Virus record (IMG/VR): IMGVR_UViG_3300030430_001633
Span: 1-57,909 of that record
Length of the DNA stretch: 57,909 bases
Source of the DNA: a virus
Strand: one strand, 5' to 3'
Every line of letters begins with the position of its first letter. Within the stretch, counting starts at the first letter, position 1. The translations under genes were made by a program, and so were the position numbers. Shown piece by piece: positions 22,881 through 29,721 of the stretch. The notes under the pieces were generated by a model. The model ran no database searches and was not told the DNA's origin. It worked only from the letters and a program-made list of their open reading frames with translations.

Positions 22881-23334
22881 CGTTTTCCCTCCTGCGAATA
22901 ATCTCACGGGCTTTAGCCGTCCCCTGCGCCGTGATGTGGTACTTATGGGGCTTATCATCGCCTAACCGCTGGGCGTCACCACGCCTTGCCAGATTGTAGA
23001 GCGCACCCGAAGGGTCTTCAATCTCTGCAATATCCATAAAGTCACGGGCTGTCAGGGTAGCATTAGTTTCGTACAACCTCAGTAGGATCTCAGCGGTGCC
23101 ACCGTAGCTAATCAGCTTGCCTCCCCTTTTACTCCGCTTGACTTTAATCTTACTCGTAGGAGCCGCGACGGTAGGGGCTGGCATAGTCTGGCTTGTAGGG
23201 GTGACCATGCCATTCTTTATCATCCAGCGGATCTGCATACCAACGGTGCGGCACTCAGCATCGGCTACGGTCTTCAACAGGTTGTACGTATCAATGTCAA
23301 CCGAGATAGACTTATACTGTTCGGGATCGGCCAT
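22870..23334 (-). CDS. RHH plus winged-helix two-domain regulator
   Basis: A 154-residue protein with two apparent DNA-binding domains. Residues 7-40 (YKSISVDIDTYNLLKTVADA, then ECRTVGMQIRWMIKNG) fit the ribbon-helix-helix fold of Arc/MetJ-type repressors. Residues 75-150 (ATLTARDFMDIAEIEDPSGA, NLARRGDAQRLG, KYHITAQGTAKAREIIRR) look like a winged helix. A Pro/Ala/Lys linker joins them. Leader AGAAAGGACC precedes the ATG. It is a good candidate for the protein binding the inverted repeats in the early promoters, although that is inference. Confidence 0.62.
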   Translation of the reverse strand: MADPEQYKSISVDIDTYNLLKTVADAECRTVGMQIRWMIKNGMVTPTSQTMPAPTVAAPTSKIKVKRSKRGGKLISYGGTAEILLRLYETNATLTARDFMDIAEIEDPSGALYNLARRGDAQRLGDDKPHKYHITAQGTAKAREIIRRRENDAA

Positions 23335-23569
23335 TTTTCTTGGTCCTTTCTTCCAATAGGGCTACTTCTCTAGCCTTGTTTGCAATCATGCTTTCTAAGA
23401 TTGCTCTGGCCTCTGGACTACGAAAGCACACCGTAGCCAGAGTGTATGAGAGTAGACCGCACTCACGGTCTACCTCGTAATTTTTGTTACCTTGCTCCAG
23501 AGTATACTGGAACTCATCTAGGTTACGGAGGTGTTTAATCGCACCCCGCACCTCACTGTAAGTAGTCAT
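23312..23569 (-). CDS. Small helical hypothetical protein
   Basis: An 85-residue, mostly helical protein (MTTYSEVRGAIKHLRNLDEF; ARAILESMIANKAREVALLE) with a basic C-terminus. It overlaps the regulator gene by 23 bases and its upstream neighbour by 4, so it is part of the same operon. No recognisable motif. Confidence 0.5.
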   Translation of the reverse strand: MTTYSEVRGAIKHLRNLDEFQYTLEQGNKNYEVDRECGLLSYTLATVCFRSPEARAILESMIANKAREVALLEERTKKNGRSRTV

Positions 23570-24036
23570 GAGATGTCGATATCTACATTGAAAGTAACCT
23601 TATCACGCAGTATTTCTAACACGCGGTCTTCAAGGTCACAGTCAGCAACGTAGTTATCAAGATCGTCTCGTGTAGCAACCTCATCACGAGCACCCTCTAC
23701 CTCATCATCTAACTCTTGTAGCTTGGTTTCTAGGTCAATCACACGAGCGTAGATATCATCTACTGTTTTACCAGCAGCATCTAAGTTTTGCTGGCCTATA
23801 GACATATCTTTCAACTTGTAAAGTAAACCCATGATGTGCTGCATATCAGCACCAAGGTTCTCAAACCTGCTACGCACATCACTTATGCGTTGAGCCTGTG
23901 CATTGATTGGGTTAACCTCATCACGAGCGGCAATGTCTGTACACACAGCATTGTCTACTTCACTACTCTCAGGCACAGCAGTAGCAGCACCAGACAAACC
24001 AGATACAACAGCATTAGCTTCAACTTTCTCAGTCAT
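23566..24036 (-). CDS. Acidic coiled-coil hypothetical protein
   Basis: A 156-residue acidic protein with a disordered Ala/Val-rich N-terminus and a long helical/coiled-coil region from about residue 45 (QAQRISDVRSRFENLGADMQ; DDIYARVIDLETKLQELDDE). The C-terminus is short and beta-like (KVTFNVDIDIS). First gene of the unit driven by the conserved promoter at 24095-24131. Possibly a structural adaptor or anti-host protein; function unknown. Confidence 0.5.
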   Translation of the reverse strand: MTEKVEANAVVSGLSGAATAVPESSEVDNAVCTDIAARDEVNPINAQAQRISDVRSRFENLGADMQHIMGLLYKLKDMSIGQQNLDAAGKTVDDIYARVIDLETKLQELDDEVEGARDEVATRDDLDNYVADCDLEDRVLEILRDKVTFNVDIDIS

Positions 24037-24094
24037 AACCTACTCCTTTCTTGAGCGGTCGGTGGTTACATGATAGAGAGGCTCTCTACCACTA

Positions 24095-24143
24095 AATATA
24101 GTATGCCACAACAGATATTAGGTGATAACTCGTTTGTTATCAC
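24095..24143 (-). promoter_or_regulatory. Conserved 37-base promoter element, copy 2, with palindrome
   Basis: Minus strand: GAGTTATCA (24123-24131), 14 bases, TGGCATA (24102-24108), one base, TATATT (24095-24100), matching the copy at 21610-21646. It overlaps a perfect palindrome, GTGATAAC-N6-GTTATCAC (24122-24143), that begins in the stop codon region of the upstream gene. A near-copy of the palindrome lies at 35432-35450. Confidence 0.62.
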
Positions 24144-24385
24144 TAAAACCGTGGCTCATCTTTCCAATACAGATTGCCATACTCATCTACAATACAATCA
24201 CGTTCGGGGTCAAGTTCTACTTCTCCAGAACCTTCACATTTATCGCACTCATCCATGTAACCTTCTAAGTATCCACCATTCATATAGTCAATGACGGGAC
24301 GTTCATACTCGCAAGTCCCCTCACCACCACACTGGGGGCAAGATACATGGGTGACATTATCATCTACAGGTACTAGATTGTGCAT
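24143..24385 (-). CDS. DnaJ-type zinc-finger small protein
   Basis: An 80-residue acidic protein starting MHNLVPVDDN, with GGGG before the ATG at 24385. It has two C-x2-C-x-G-x-G motifs: CPQCGGEG and, about 33 residues later, CDKCEGSG. This is the pattern of the DnaJ cysteine-rich domain, here with one pair of motifs, so one zinc site. Such stand-alone domains may bind unfolded proteins or serve as small structural folds. No J domain is present. Confidence 0.6.
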   Translation of the reverse strand: MHNLVPVDDNVTHVSCPQCGGEGTCEYERPVIDYMNGGYLEGYMDECDKCEGSGEVELDPERDCIVDEYGNLYWKDEPRF

Positions 24386-24397
24386 AGGTGACCCCAC

Positions 24398-24583
24398 TTA
24401 TTTTAAGGAATAAGAAATACTACGACGAGCATGATTACGGTCATAAGGTCCATTTCCATAACGCTGTGTCTCCTTTCTAGAGAGTTTCATGTACTCATTT
24501 AACCAGCAGGAATAGCAGAGATAACCGATTGGCTCAGCTACCTCCGCTGGATCATTGCACTTATCACACTTCCGTTTTTTCAT
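24398..24583 (-). CDS. Small zinc-ribbon protein
   Basis: A 61-residue basic protein starting MKKRKCDKCNDPAE, with GAGG six bases before the ATG at 24583. Cys-x2-Cys (CDKC) and a second Cys-x2-Cys (CYSC) 17 residues later form a zinc ribbon. The C-terminal half is basic with Tyr/Asn/Arg (RYGNGPYDRNHARRS). Function unknown. Confidence 0.5.
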   Translation of the reverse strand: MKKRKCDKCNDPAEVAEPIGYLCYSCWLNEYMKLSRKETQRYGNGPYDRNHARRSISYSLK

Positions 24584-24785
24584 CACGGGCCTCAAACAGC
24601 GGTTTGAAAGCTACGTTAACCGAGCGCAGTGGTAGATGGTCAGATATAATACAGTCTAGCTCAAAAGAGTCAATGCCAAGACCTGACATTCCCTTTTTGA
24701 ACTCATCATCATCTATATTCCCTTGCGTCCAGTCGTGGATCAGTTCATCATAAGTGCCTAACCACAAGTCTCCCATTCTACCCAT
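24564..24785 (-). CDS. Small acidic hypothetical protein
   Basis: A 73-residue protein (MGRMGDLWLGTYDELIHDWT; GNIDDDEFKKGMSGLGIDSF) with a helical acidic character and no known motif. GGGGG lies six bases before the start. It overlaps the downstream zinc-ribbon gene by 20 bases. Function unknown. Confidence 0.48.
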   Translation of the reverse strand: MGRMGDLWLGTYDELIHDWTQGNIDDDEFKKGMSGLGIDSFELDCIISDHLPLRSVNVAFKPLFEARDEKTEV

Positions 24786-25040
24786 TTAATCCCCCAATCC
24801 GTGAAAGATGTTGTGAAACCACACCGGCTTACTCTTGTCGAGTTTTAGCTTACCGTTGACCCAGTCATAATAGCCATGGATTTTTGGCTTACGTCTCCCT
24901 TTCAAGACCACAATCTCTTTAACATCGGTGGTGGCTTTGGGAGATCTCTGTAGATGAGCCTGTACCAGACTTATCTTAGAATAGATAGGCGTGAGAGAAA
25001 CCCCCTCACGCGAGTTGTGGTAAACAAGAGCAGAGTACAT
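24786..25040 (-). CDS. Small basic hypothetical protein
   Basis: An 84-residue protein starting MYSALVYHNSREGVSL. The ATG at 25040 is preferred over two upstream GTG codons because AGGGGG is spaced before it. It has a Lys-rich middle (EIVVLKGRRKPKIHGYYDWV). No recognisable motif. Confidence 0.48.
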   Translation of the reverse strand: MYSALVYHNSREGVSLTPIYSKISLVQAHLQRSPKATTDVKEIVVLKGRRKPKIHGYYDWVNGKLKLDKSKPVWFHNIFHGLGD

Positions 25041-25049
25041 CACCACCCC

Positions 25050-25262
25050 CTATTGAAACAAAAGGTTGTAGTCGTGAGCGTACAAGAAGTCGTCAAAGCT
25101 ACCATCACATGTTGTTAGCTTCCAGATTTCCCATTCGTACAAGAAAACCTGAGCAGCCTCACCCTGTAAGAAGAATGACCAGCCAGCCTCATGCTGTTTA
25201 ACAGTGACGCAGCGTTCACCGTTAAACTGCTCATCCTGCATTGAATAACCACCAATAATCAT
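25050..25262 (-). CDS. Small hypothetical protein, first gene of a unit
   Basis: A 70-residue protein (MIIGGYSMQDEQFNGERCVT; GWSFFLQGEAAQVFLYEWEI) rich in aromatic residues. The leader carries CTCGTAGAAAGGAG six bases before the ATG, and the promoter at 25299-25326 lies upstream. An internal Met (MQDEQ) is a possible alternative start. Function unknown. Confidence 0.5.
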   Translation of the reverse strand: MIIGGYSMQDEQFNGERCVTVKQHEAGWSFFLQGEAAQVFLYEWEIWKLTTCDGSFDDFLYAHDYNLLFQ

Positions 25263-25298
25263 GGCTCACTCCTTTCTACGAGTTTAAGTTACAGTTTA

Positions 25299-25326
25299 AT
25301 TCTAAAGCATTACCTATTGAAGACAA
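25299..25326 (-). promoter_or_regulatory. Sigma70-like promoter at 25.3 kb
   Basis: Minus-strand TTGTCT (25321-25326), 16-base spacer, TAGAAT (25299-25304), followed by the recurring CTCGTAGAAAGGAG leader of the gene at 25050-25262. The 218-base gap behind it (to 25480) holds no gene that I can see. Confidence 0.6.
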
Positions 25327-25480
25327 TAACAAATTACTCAAAAGAGAGCAGTTTTGCCTCATGCTCAGGAGTCTTTGGTCATAGGTTGTTCAACTCTGTT
25401 TTTTCGGATCCCTAGTACCAGAGTTATGGAGCTCCTAGGTTAACGTCCCTAAACTTGCATCGGCGTAGGGCGGCCTGACC

Positions 25481-25870
25481 TTAGTATTCAGTTGGCAACA
25501 TCAAGATACCACTTCCCGAAACATGACGGCCAGTAGTCAAGATAAACTTAAACTCAGACGGCGCAGGTAAATCCGTATACTCAATATTACGAGTATGCAG
25601 CGTTATCGGACCATCACCTTTATCACCGTCGGTACCTACAATCACGGCAGAGTTATCATCATTTACCGTTACCTCAATAAAGATAATATACTCTTCTTCA
25701 CTGAGCAATGGCACAAACTCGGTAGCCACGATATCCATAAGCCAGTAAGCTCCGGCTTTTTCGGCGAAATACTTAGTCCCATCAGTAAGCAACAGGTCGC
25801 GGACCATAGGCAGTTTATGATGGTAGTAATGCTCAGTTCCGTGGAACCCAGATAAATCAACAGCTTGCAT
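25481..25870 (-). CDS. DUF6876-family protein
   Basis: A 129-residue protein whose layout matches the DUF6876 family: FHGTEHYYHH near residue 8, LLLTDGTKYFAEKAGAYWLM around 26-45, IIFIEVTVNDDNSAVIVGTD in the middle and NIEYTDLPAPSEFKFILTTG towards the end. The family is found on phages and plasmids and has no assigned biochemical function. It forms its own transcription unit (promoter at 25911-25939). Confidence 0.65.
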   Translation of the reverse strand: MQAVDLSGFHGTEHYYHHKLPMVRDLLLTDGTKYFAEKAGAYWLMDIVATEFVPLLSEEEYIIFIEVTVNDDNSAVIVGTDGDKGDGPITLHTRNIEYTDLPAPSEFKFILTTGRHVSGSGILMLPTEY

Positions 25871-25910
25871 ATCTAACTCCTTTCTACGAGTGTTGGTTGC
25901 TGTTAGCTAA

Positions 25911-25939
25911 TATATAGGTATAGATATTTTGATAGACAA
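25911..25939 (-). promoter_or_regulatory. Sigma70-like promoter at 25.9 kb
   Basis: Minus-strand TTGTCT (25934-25939), 17-base spacer, TATATA (25911-25916), then a leader ending CTCGTAGAAAGGAG six bases before the ATG of the DUF6876 gene. Confidence 0.6.
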
Positions 25940-25956
25940 AAATTATATTCTCACGT

Positions 25957-26202
25957 TTAGTCTTCATTTGGAGCAGTCCATTTAGCTCCCACTAGATATC
26001 CGCACTCTCCACAACTGATTTGACCCTCCATGTGAGAAATGAGATTGAACGAGCTAGATCCACAGAGCGAGCAGAGTAGAACCTCTACCTCATGCTCAGT
26101 GACCACTAAATTCTTCTCCTCTATGATGGGGACTTTTTCTCGTCGGATGAAAGGGATGACATTGTCTCTCTCATGAATGGGGGAGTTGGCCTTCTGCGCC
26201 AT
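25957..26202 (-). CDS. Zinc-ribbon protein with long overlap of its neighbour
   Basis: An 81-residue protein with two Cys-x2-Cys pairs (LLCSLCGSS near residue 44 and ISCGECGYLVG near 64), a classic zinc ribbon. The ATG at 26202 has GAGG eight bases upstream, inside the coding sequence of the preceding gene. If both frames are used they overlap by 82 bases. N-terminus NSPIHERDNVIPFIRREKVP is predicted flexible. Function unknown. Confidence 0.55.
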   Translation of the reverse strand: MAQKANSPIHERDNVIPFIRREKVPIIEEKNLVVTEHEVEVLLCSLCGSSSFNLISHMEGQISCGECGYLVGAKWTAPNED

Positions 26203-26627
26203 ACACTAAACCTCGCTTTTTCATAGATGTAATAATTTTGGTACGCCGTGATTGTATCAGAATGTTTATATTCATCGGGCATAGCTTGATAAGGTTTAGT
26301 AAACCCTCTAGCGTCTAGCCCTATTGGTGGACATCGTAACATTGCGAGAATCCTCCCACAATCATGGTATTTGTCAAAACGATAAGTGTATTCTTTACAA
26401 AGAGCTACACCTAGTTTCCACAACCACCGATAATTTTCTACTGTTTGACCTGCCCAAAGAGTGCAGCCATGTTTCGGGCTGAAGGGTTTATAGGGCGCGT
26501 CACCTTGGTAGCGGTGATGCACACTACTTAACATCTGGCAGGTTTCTAGTGGCATCTTTATAACGTGCTTATCATTGTGCCACTGAGCGCAGATTACTTG
26601 GTCCCAATCGATAATAAATATATTCAT
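26121..26627 (-). CDS. Conserved phage protein of the pyrimidine-dimer-glycosylase-annotated family
   Basis: A 168-residue protein starting MNIFIIDWDQVICAQWHNDK, with GAGG five bases before the ATG at 26627. It contains DKHVIKMPLETCQMLSSVHH, then HGCTLWAGQTVENYRWLWKL, and QAMPDEYKHSDTITAYQNYY. This order is familiar from phage and cellular proteins sometimes annotated as pyrimidine dimer DNA glycosylase; that function is not established to my knowledge. The final 30 residues overlap the next gene and may be a late extension of the frame. Confidence 0.6.
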   Translation of the reverse strand: MNIFIIDWDQVICAQWHNDKHVIKMPLETCQMLSSVHHRYQGDAPYKPFSPKHGCTLWAGQTVENYRWLWKLGVALCKEYTYRFDKYHDCGRILAMLRCPPIGLDARGFTKPYQAMPDEYKHSDTITAYQNYYIYEKARFSVWRRRPTPPFMRETMSSLSSDEKKSPS

Positions 26628-26647
26628 CCACACCTCACATCAACCCC

Positions 26648-26688
26648 CTGCACCACAAACTCATTCCGTGCTCGAGCCTGTGGTGCAG
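26648..26688. repeat. 10-bp inverted repeat
   Basis: CTGCACCACA (26648-26657) and TGTGGTGCAG (26679-26688) form a perfect 10-bp stem with a 21-base loop, between the genes at 26121 and 26731. No T-tract follows on either strand, so it may be an mRNA structure or protein site rather than a terminator. Confidence 0.5.
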
Positions 26689-26730
26689 AGTTATATAAGG
26701 TATAGCTTACAAGCGGAACGAAGACTGCTC

Positions 26731-26907
26731 CTATTTGTTCACTAACTTCGTACTTATGTTACTTAGATAAAACAAAGTTTCCTCTGAGTAATCTTTCAAG
26801 GCTTCACGGATTGCTTCTCTGTGGTCTGAGGTGTTTACAACAAATGTATCCGTAAACTCTACCGGATTAAACAGAGAAACATTTACCTCACAACATACTT
26901 CATTCAT
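26731..26907 (-). CDS. Small hypothetical protein
   Basis: A 58-residue protein starting MNEVCCEVNVSLFNPVEFTD, with GGAGG five bases before the ATG at 26907. It contains a beta-like first half and a helical second half (DHREAIREALKDYSEETLFY). No motif recognised. Confidence 0.48.
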   Translation of the reverse strand: MNEVCCEVNVSLFNPVEFTDTFVVNTSDHREAIREALKDYSEETLFYLSNISTKLVNK

Positions 26908-26990
26908 AAGAACCTCCAAGGTTAGGTGTTGCAGTACGTTAACGCCGGAATACCTGCAACATTTATGCCCTGAACGTTCTTATGATATCA

Positions 26991-27281
26991 TTAGACGTAA
27001 TCACCACTGTGGATTGCTGCCTCAATTTCTTCATCAGTCATCTGATCAAAATCTAAATCTTCTATTCTTTTCGTCGGTCTGCGATATTTCCTTCTATTTA
27101 TTTTCGGCGGCTTGGTTTCTACTACTTTTTTCTTGACGACAGTTTCTTTTTCAGGTTTTAATACTTCTATTGTGTAATATCGGGTTTTACATTTCTTACA
27201 TTCTCGTCGCCTCATGATGGTATCCTCAAAAGGTCGACTATCATAAACTCCGCTTTTACCTCCACACTTGATACAGTTCAT
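26991..27281 (-). CDS. NrdR-like zinc ribbon without ATP-cone
   Basis: A 96-residue protein. Residues 1-40 match the N-terminal zinc ribbon of the NrdR repressor: MNCIKCGGKSGVYDSRPFED with Cys3, Cys6, Cys28 and Cys31, and the D-S-R-P-x-E-D ... R-R-R-E-C-x-x-C signature. NrdR normally continues into an ATP-cone that senses dATP/ATP. Here that domain is replaced by a basic linker (KKKVVETKPPKINRRKYRRP) and a short acidic tail. It may bind NrdR boxes of host ribonucleotide reductase operons without nucleotide control. GGAG is six bases upstream of the ATG. Confidence 0.68.
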   Translation of the reverse strand: MNCIKCGGKSGVYDSRPFEDTIMRRRECKKCKTRYYTIEVLKPEKETVVKKKVVETKPPKINRRKYRRPTKRIEDLDFDQMTDEEIEAAIHSGDYV

Positions 27282-27290
27282 AATCAACTC

Positions 27291-27815
27291 CTATGGTGTT
27301 AAACTATTATGATTCAGCACCGCCTCTACTGGTTTAAATTCTTCATCACCAGAAAACTTTTCGTAAAGATATTCAACTCCAGTTTCCATAATCCTTTTCA
27401 TCTGTGGGTTGCCCCCAGAGTGACGTTTAGTGTAGAGCACGAGCTCTAACATATCTGCCATTTTAAGTCTTCGTTGCTCTTCTAGGGTGAGCACGAACAC
27501 CAAACCTAACTCTTCTAATACTTTTTGTTCTGCTTTTTCAAAGGCTTGTTTTATTTCAGGGTAATCCCACTTAGCAGTGGCAGGTGTATCACCCAAAATT
27601 AATTCTGGTACGTCGTGATACAACGCAGCCATTATTAATTGCTTGCTGCTATCAGGCCATAGTTGATCTATCAAAACACTTACTGCATATGAATGTGCTC
27701 CCACGGTTTGCCTTTCTGATTGCATCGCAACCGTATGATATCGTAATAAAAACTGTGCATCCCAAACAGCGGATATAGTCTTAATTTTTTGTATTGTGTT
27801 GCATTTCTGTGCCAC
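27291..27815 (-). CDS. HD-domain 5'-deoxynucleotidase, YfbR-like
   Basis: A 174-residue protein of the HD phosphohydrolase superfamily. Metal ligands are His41 (GAHSYAV), His67-Asp68 (LYHDVPELI) and Asp121 (KMADMLEL), with Glu71 next to the HD pair. The GDTPATAKW segment matches YfbR-type enzymes, which dephosphorylate deoxynucleoside monophosphates. It appears to use a GTG start (27815) with GGAG nine bases upstream, overlapping the DNA polymerase gene by 35 bases. It could lower dTMP or dUMP pools if the phage replaces thymine. Confidence 0.75.
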   Translation of the reverse strand: MAQKCNTIQKIKTISAVWDAQFLLRYHTVAMQSERQTVGAHSYAVSVLIDQLWPDSSKQLIMAALYHDVPELILGDTPATAKWDYPEIKQAFEKAEQKVLEELGLVFVLTLEEQRRLKMADMLELVLYTKRHSGGNPQMKRIMETGVEYLYEKFSGDEEFKPVEAVLNHNSLTP

Positions 27816-29721
27816 CGTCTTTTACTCCTCTGAGCCAAGGTTTTTCTGCGAATGTTTGTTTAGCCTCTCCCCAGTTAGGGCCGAACTCTGCATCTACAAT
27901 AGAAGGCACCTCTAGCTTTACGCAGTTCTCCATAATTTCAGTAATCTGTTTTGCCTGAGCTTCACTTTCAACAGAGATGTCCAGCTCATCGTGAACTTGA
28001 ATCATGGGTAATATGCCTTCGTCAGCTAGAGCAACCATCGCTGCTTTTGTTTGATCTGCCGCACTGCCCTGTATGAGTTTATTAAGAGCCTTATATGTAA
28101 ACGCCCTTTTGATTCCTGGGCCATGCTCAGCGTAGGCTTCTTGGTAAGTCATAGGCTTCCAGCTTCCGTATTTGTTTGGCTCCCACTTATCAAAGCGGCA
28201 TCTACGGCCTAACAAGGTACGGATTACACCACGGTTATTGGCACGATTAGTGCTGTACTCACTGAGCTCGCGTACAAAGGGGACTTTGTCATGGTAAGTA
28301 GCAAACAAATCCTGAGCATCTTCAAACTCTAGGCCAAGACTCGCCGCCAGTTTTTTACTCCCCATCCCATAAAACAAACCAAGGTTGATATCTTTAGCCT
28401 GTTTGCGTGGCACACCCACAATATCAGCAGCCATCTGATGGAAATCTGTACGGGGGTCGGTATTATATTGTTCAGCAAAGTCTGAAGCCCCTCTGAAGCC
28501 CATCAGTTTGGCATAATGCACAACTATGCGCGGTTCTTGGCTGGAGTAGTCGAACGCGCCCCACTGACAGTCTTGTTCGGGTATGAATAAGCTACGGATC
28601 ATTGGCCCTATTTCGCCATGCCGTGCTGGGATTTGTTGAAGATTCGGGTTGCTGTAGCTGAATCTACCTGTAACGGTGCCGCCATCATCACTGCGGAGTG
28701 GGTGCAGTTCAGCGTGTATCCTACCATCTACCTGATGTTTGAGTATAGTATCTACAAATGTTGATCTAGCCTTTTGGTACTCTCGGGCCTGAACTATCAT
28801 TTGTGGTACTTCATGTGGGTGGTGGCTCAAGAAACCTTTAGTAAAGCTCGGTGCGCCCGTCTTTTCTGTTTTATTGTACGGTAAGTCTAAGGCATCAAAT
28901 GCTTTAGCAACACTTTCAGCCGCCCATATCTCTACTTCTACACCTGTTTGTCGTTTTACATGGCCGAGAAGTTTCTGTTCTTTTGCAAGCAACTCTTCTT
29001 TGATGCGCTCACATTTATCTAAATCTACTCTTACGCCGCGTTCTCGCATGGGGATTATTGTTTTAAGAACATTGAGTTCAAGGTTAAAGATATCTTGTAT
29101 ATCTTCTTTTATTATTAAAGTCTTAAAATGCTGCCATAGTCTCAATGTCAGGGCGGCATCTTGCTCTGCATATTTACCCACATGATGTGCGGGTAACCGA
29201 TACATCTCACTCTTGGCATTTACACCAAATGCGTCTGCGGCTTCTCGCAACTCAGCTTCGCTTTTACGCTCTTGTAAGTAATCCCGCCCGATAGCGTTTA
29301 GGGCATAGCTGAACCTGTTTTCGTCGAGCAAAGGTGCCACGACCATTGTGTCAATGATTCTGCCGTAGGTCCGCAGACGGGGCCAAACATTCTCTGCGAG
29401 CAACCAGCCAACATCATAAGGAGCGTTATGGAAAATATAATCTCTATCTTTTTGAACAACATCGCGCAACCAACCTAAAGTTTTCTTAACATCAAAGTTA
29501 GGGCCGATCTCGTGACGAATGGGGAAGTACCATTGGTCACCTTCAACAGCCACCGCAATGCCGATAATGTGGCCGTCTCTCCTAGCCCAACCACTACCCA
29601 TAGTGATTAGATTAGGGTCGCGTGTTTCTAAGTCAATAGCAACCTCTTTCGCCCCTGATATATCGGGGTAGCCATCAGGCATGACCCACTCAGTCGGCGG
29701 TTGAAATAGGGGGTACTGCAT
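27781..29721 (-). CDS. polA: Family A DNA polymerase with 3'-5' exonuclease
   Basis: A 646-residue replicative polymerase. The exonuclease has Asp30/Glu32 (AIDLET), Asp103 (NAPYDVGW) and Tyr184-Asp188 (YAEQDAA). The polymerase domain has TGRFSYSNPNLQQIP (351-365), motif A AFDYSSQEPR (Asp391), motif B RKQAKDINLGLFYG (Arg439, Lys443, Leu447, Tyr451) and motif C QVHDEL (His577, Asp578). Leu447 corresponds to E. coli F762, a Leu substitution linked to slower, more accurate synthesis in some phages. No 5' nuclease or DnaJ-like insert is present. It lies downstream of the putative base-modification genes. Confidence 0.92.
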   Translation of the reverse strand: MQYPLFQPPTEWVMPDGYPDISGAKEVAIDLETRDPNLITMGSGWARRDGHIIGIAVAVEGDQWYFPIRHEIGPNFDVKKTLGWLRDVVQKDRDYIFHNAPYDVGWLLAENVWPRLRTYGRIIDTMVVAPLLDENRFSYALNAIGRDYLQERKSEAELREAADAFGVNAKSEMYRLPAHHVGKYAEQDAALTLRLWQHFKTLIIKEDIQDIFNLELNVLKTIIPMRERGVRVDLDKCERIKEELLAKEQKLLGHVKRQTGVEVEIWAAESVAKAFDALDLPYNKTEKTGAPSFTKGFLSHHPHEVPQMIVQAREYQKARSTFVDTILKHQVDGRIHAELHPLRSDDGGTVTGRFSYSNPNLQQIPARHGEIGPMIRSLFIPEQDCQWGAFDYSSQEPRIVVHYAKLMGFRGASDFAEQYNTDPRTDFHQMAADIVGVPRKQAKDINLGLFYGMGSKKLAASLGLEFEDAQDLFATYHDKVPFVRELSEYSTNRANNRGVIRTLLGRRCRFDKWEPNKYGSWKPMTYQEAYAEHGPGIKRAFTYKALNKLIQGSAADQTKAAMVALADEGILPMIQVHDELDISVESEAQAKQITEIMENCVKLEVPSIVDAEFGPNWGEAKQTFAEKPWLRGVKDGGTEMQHNTKN

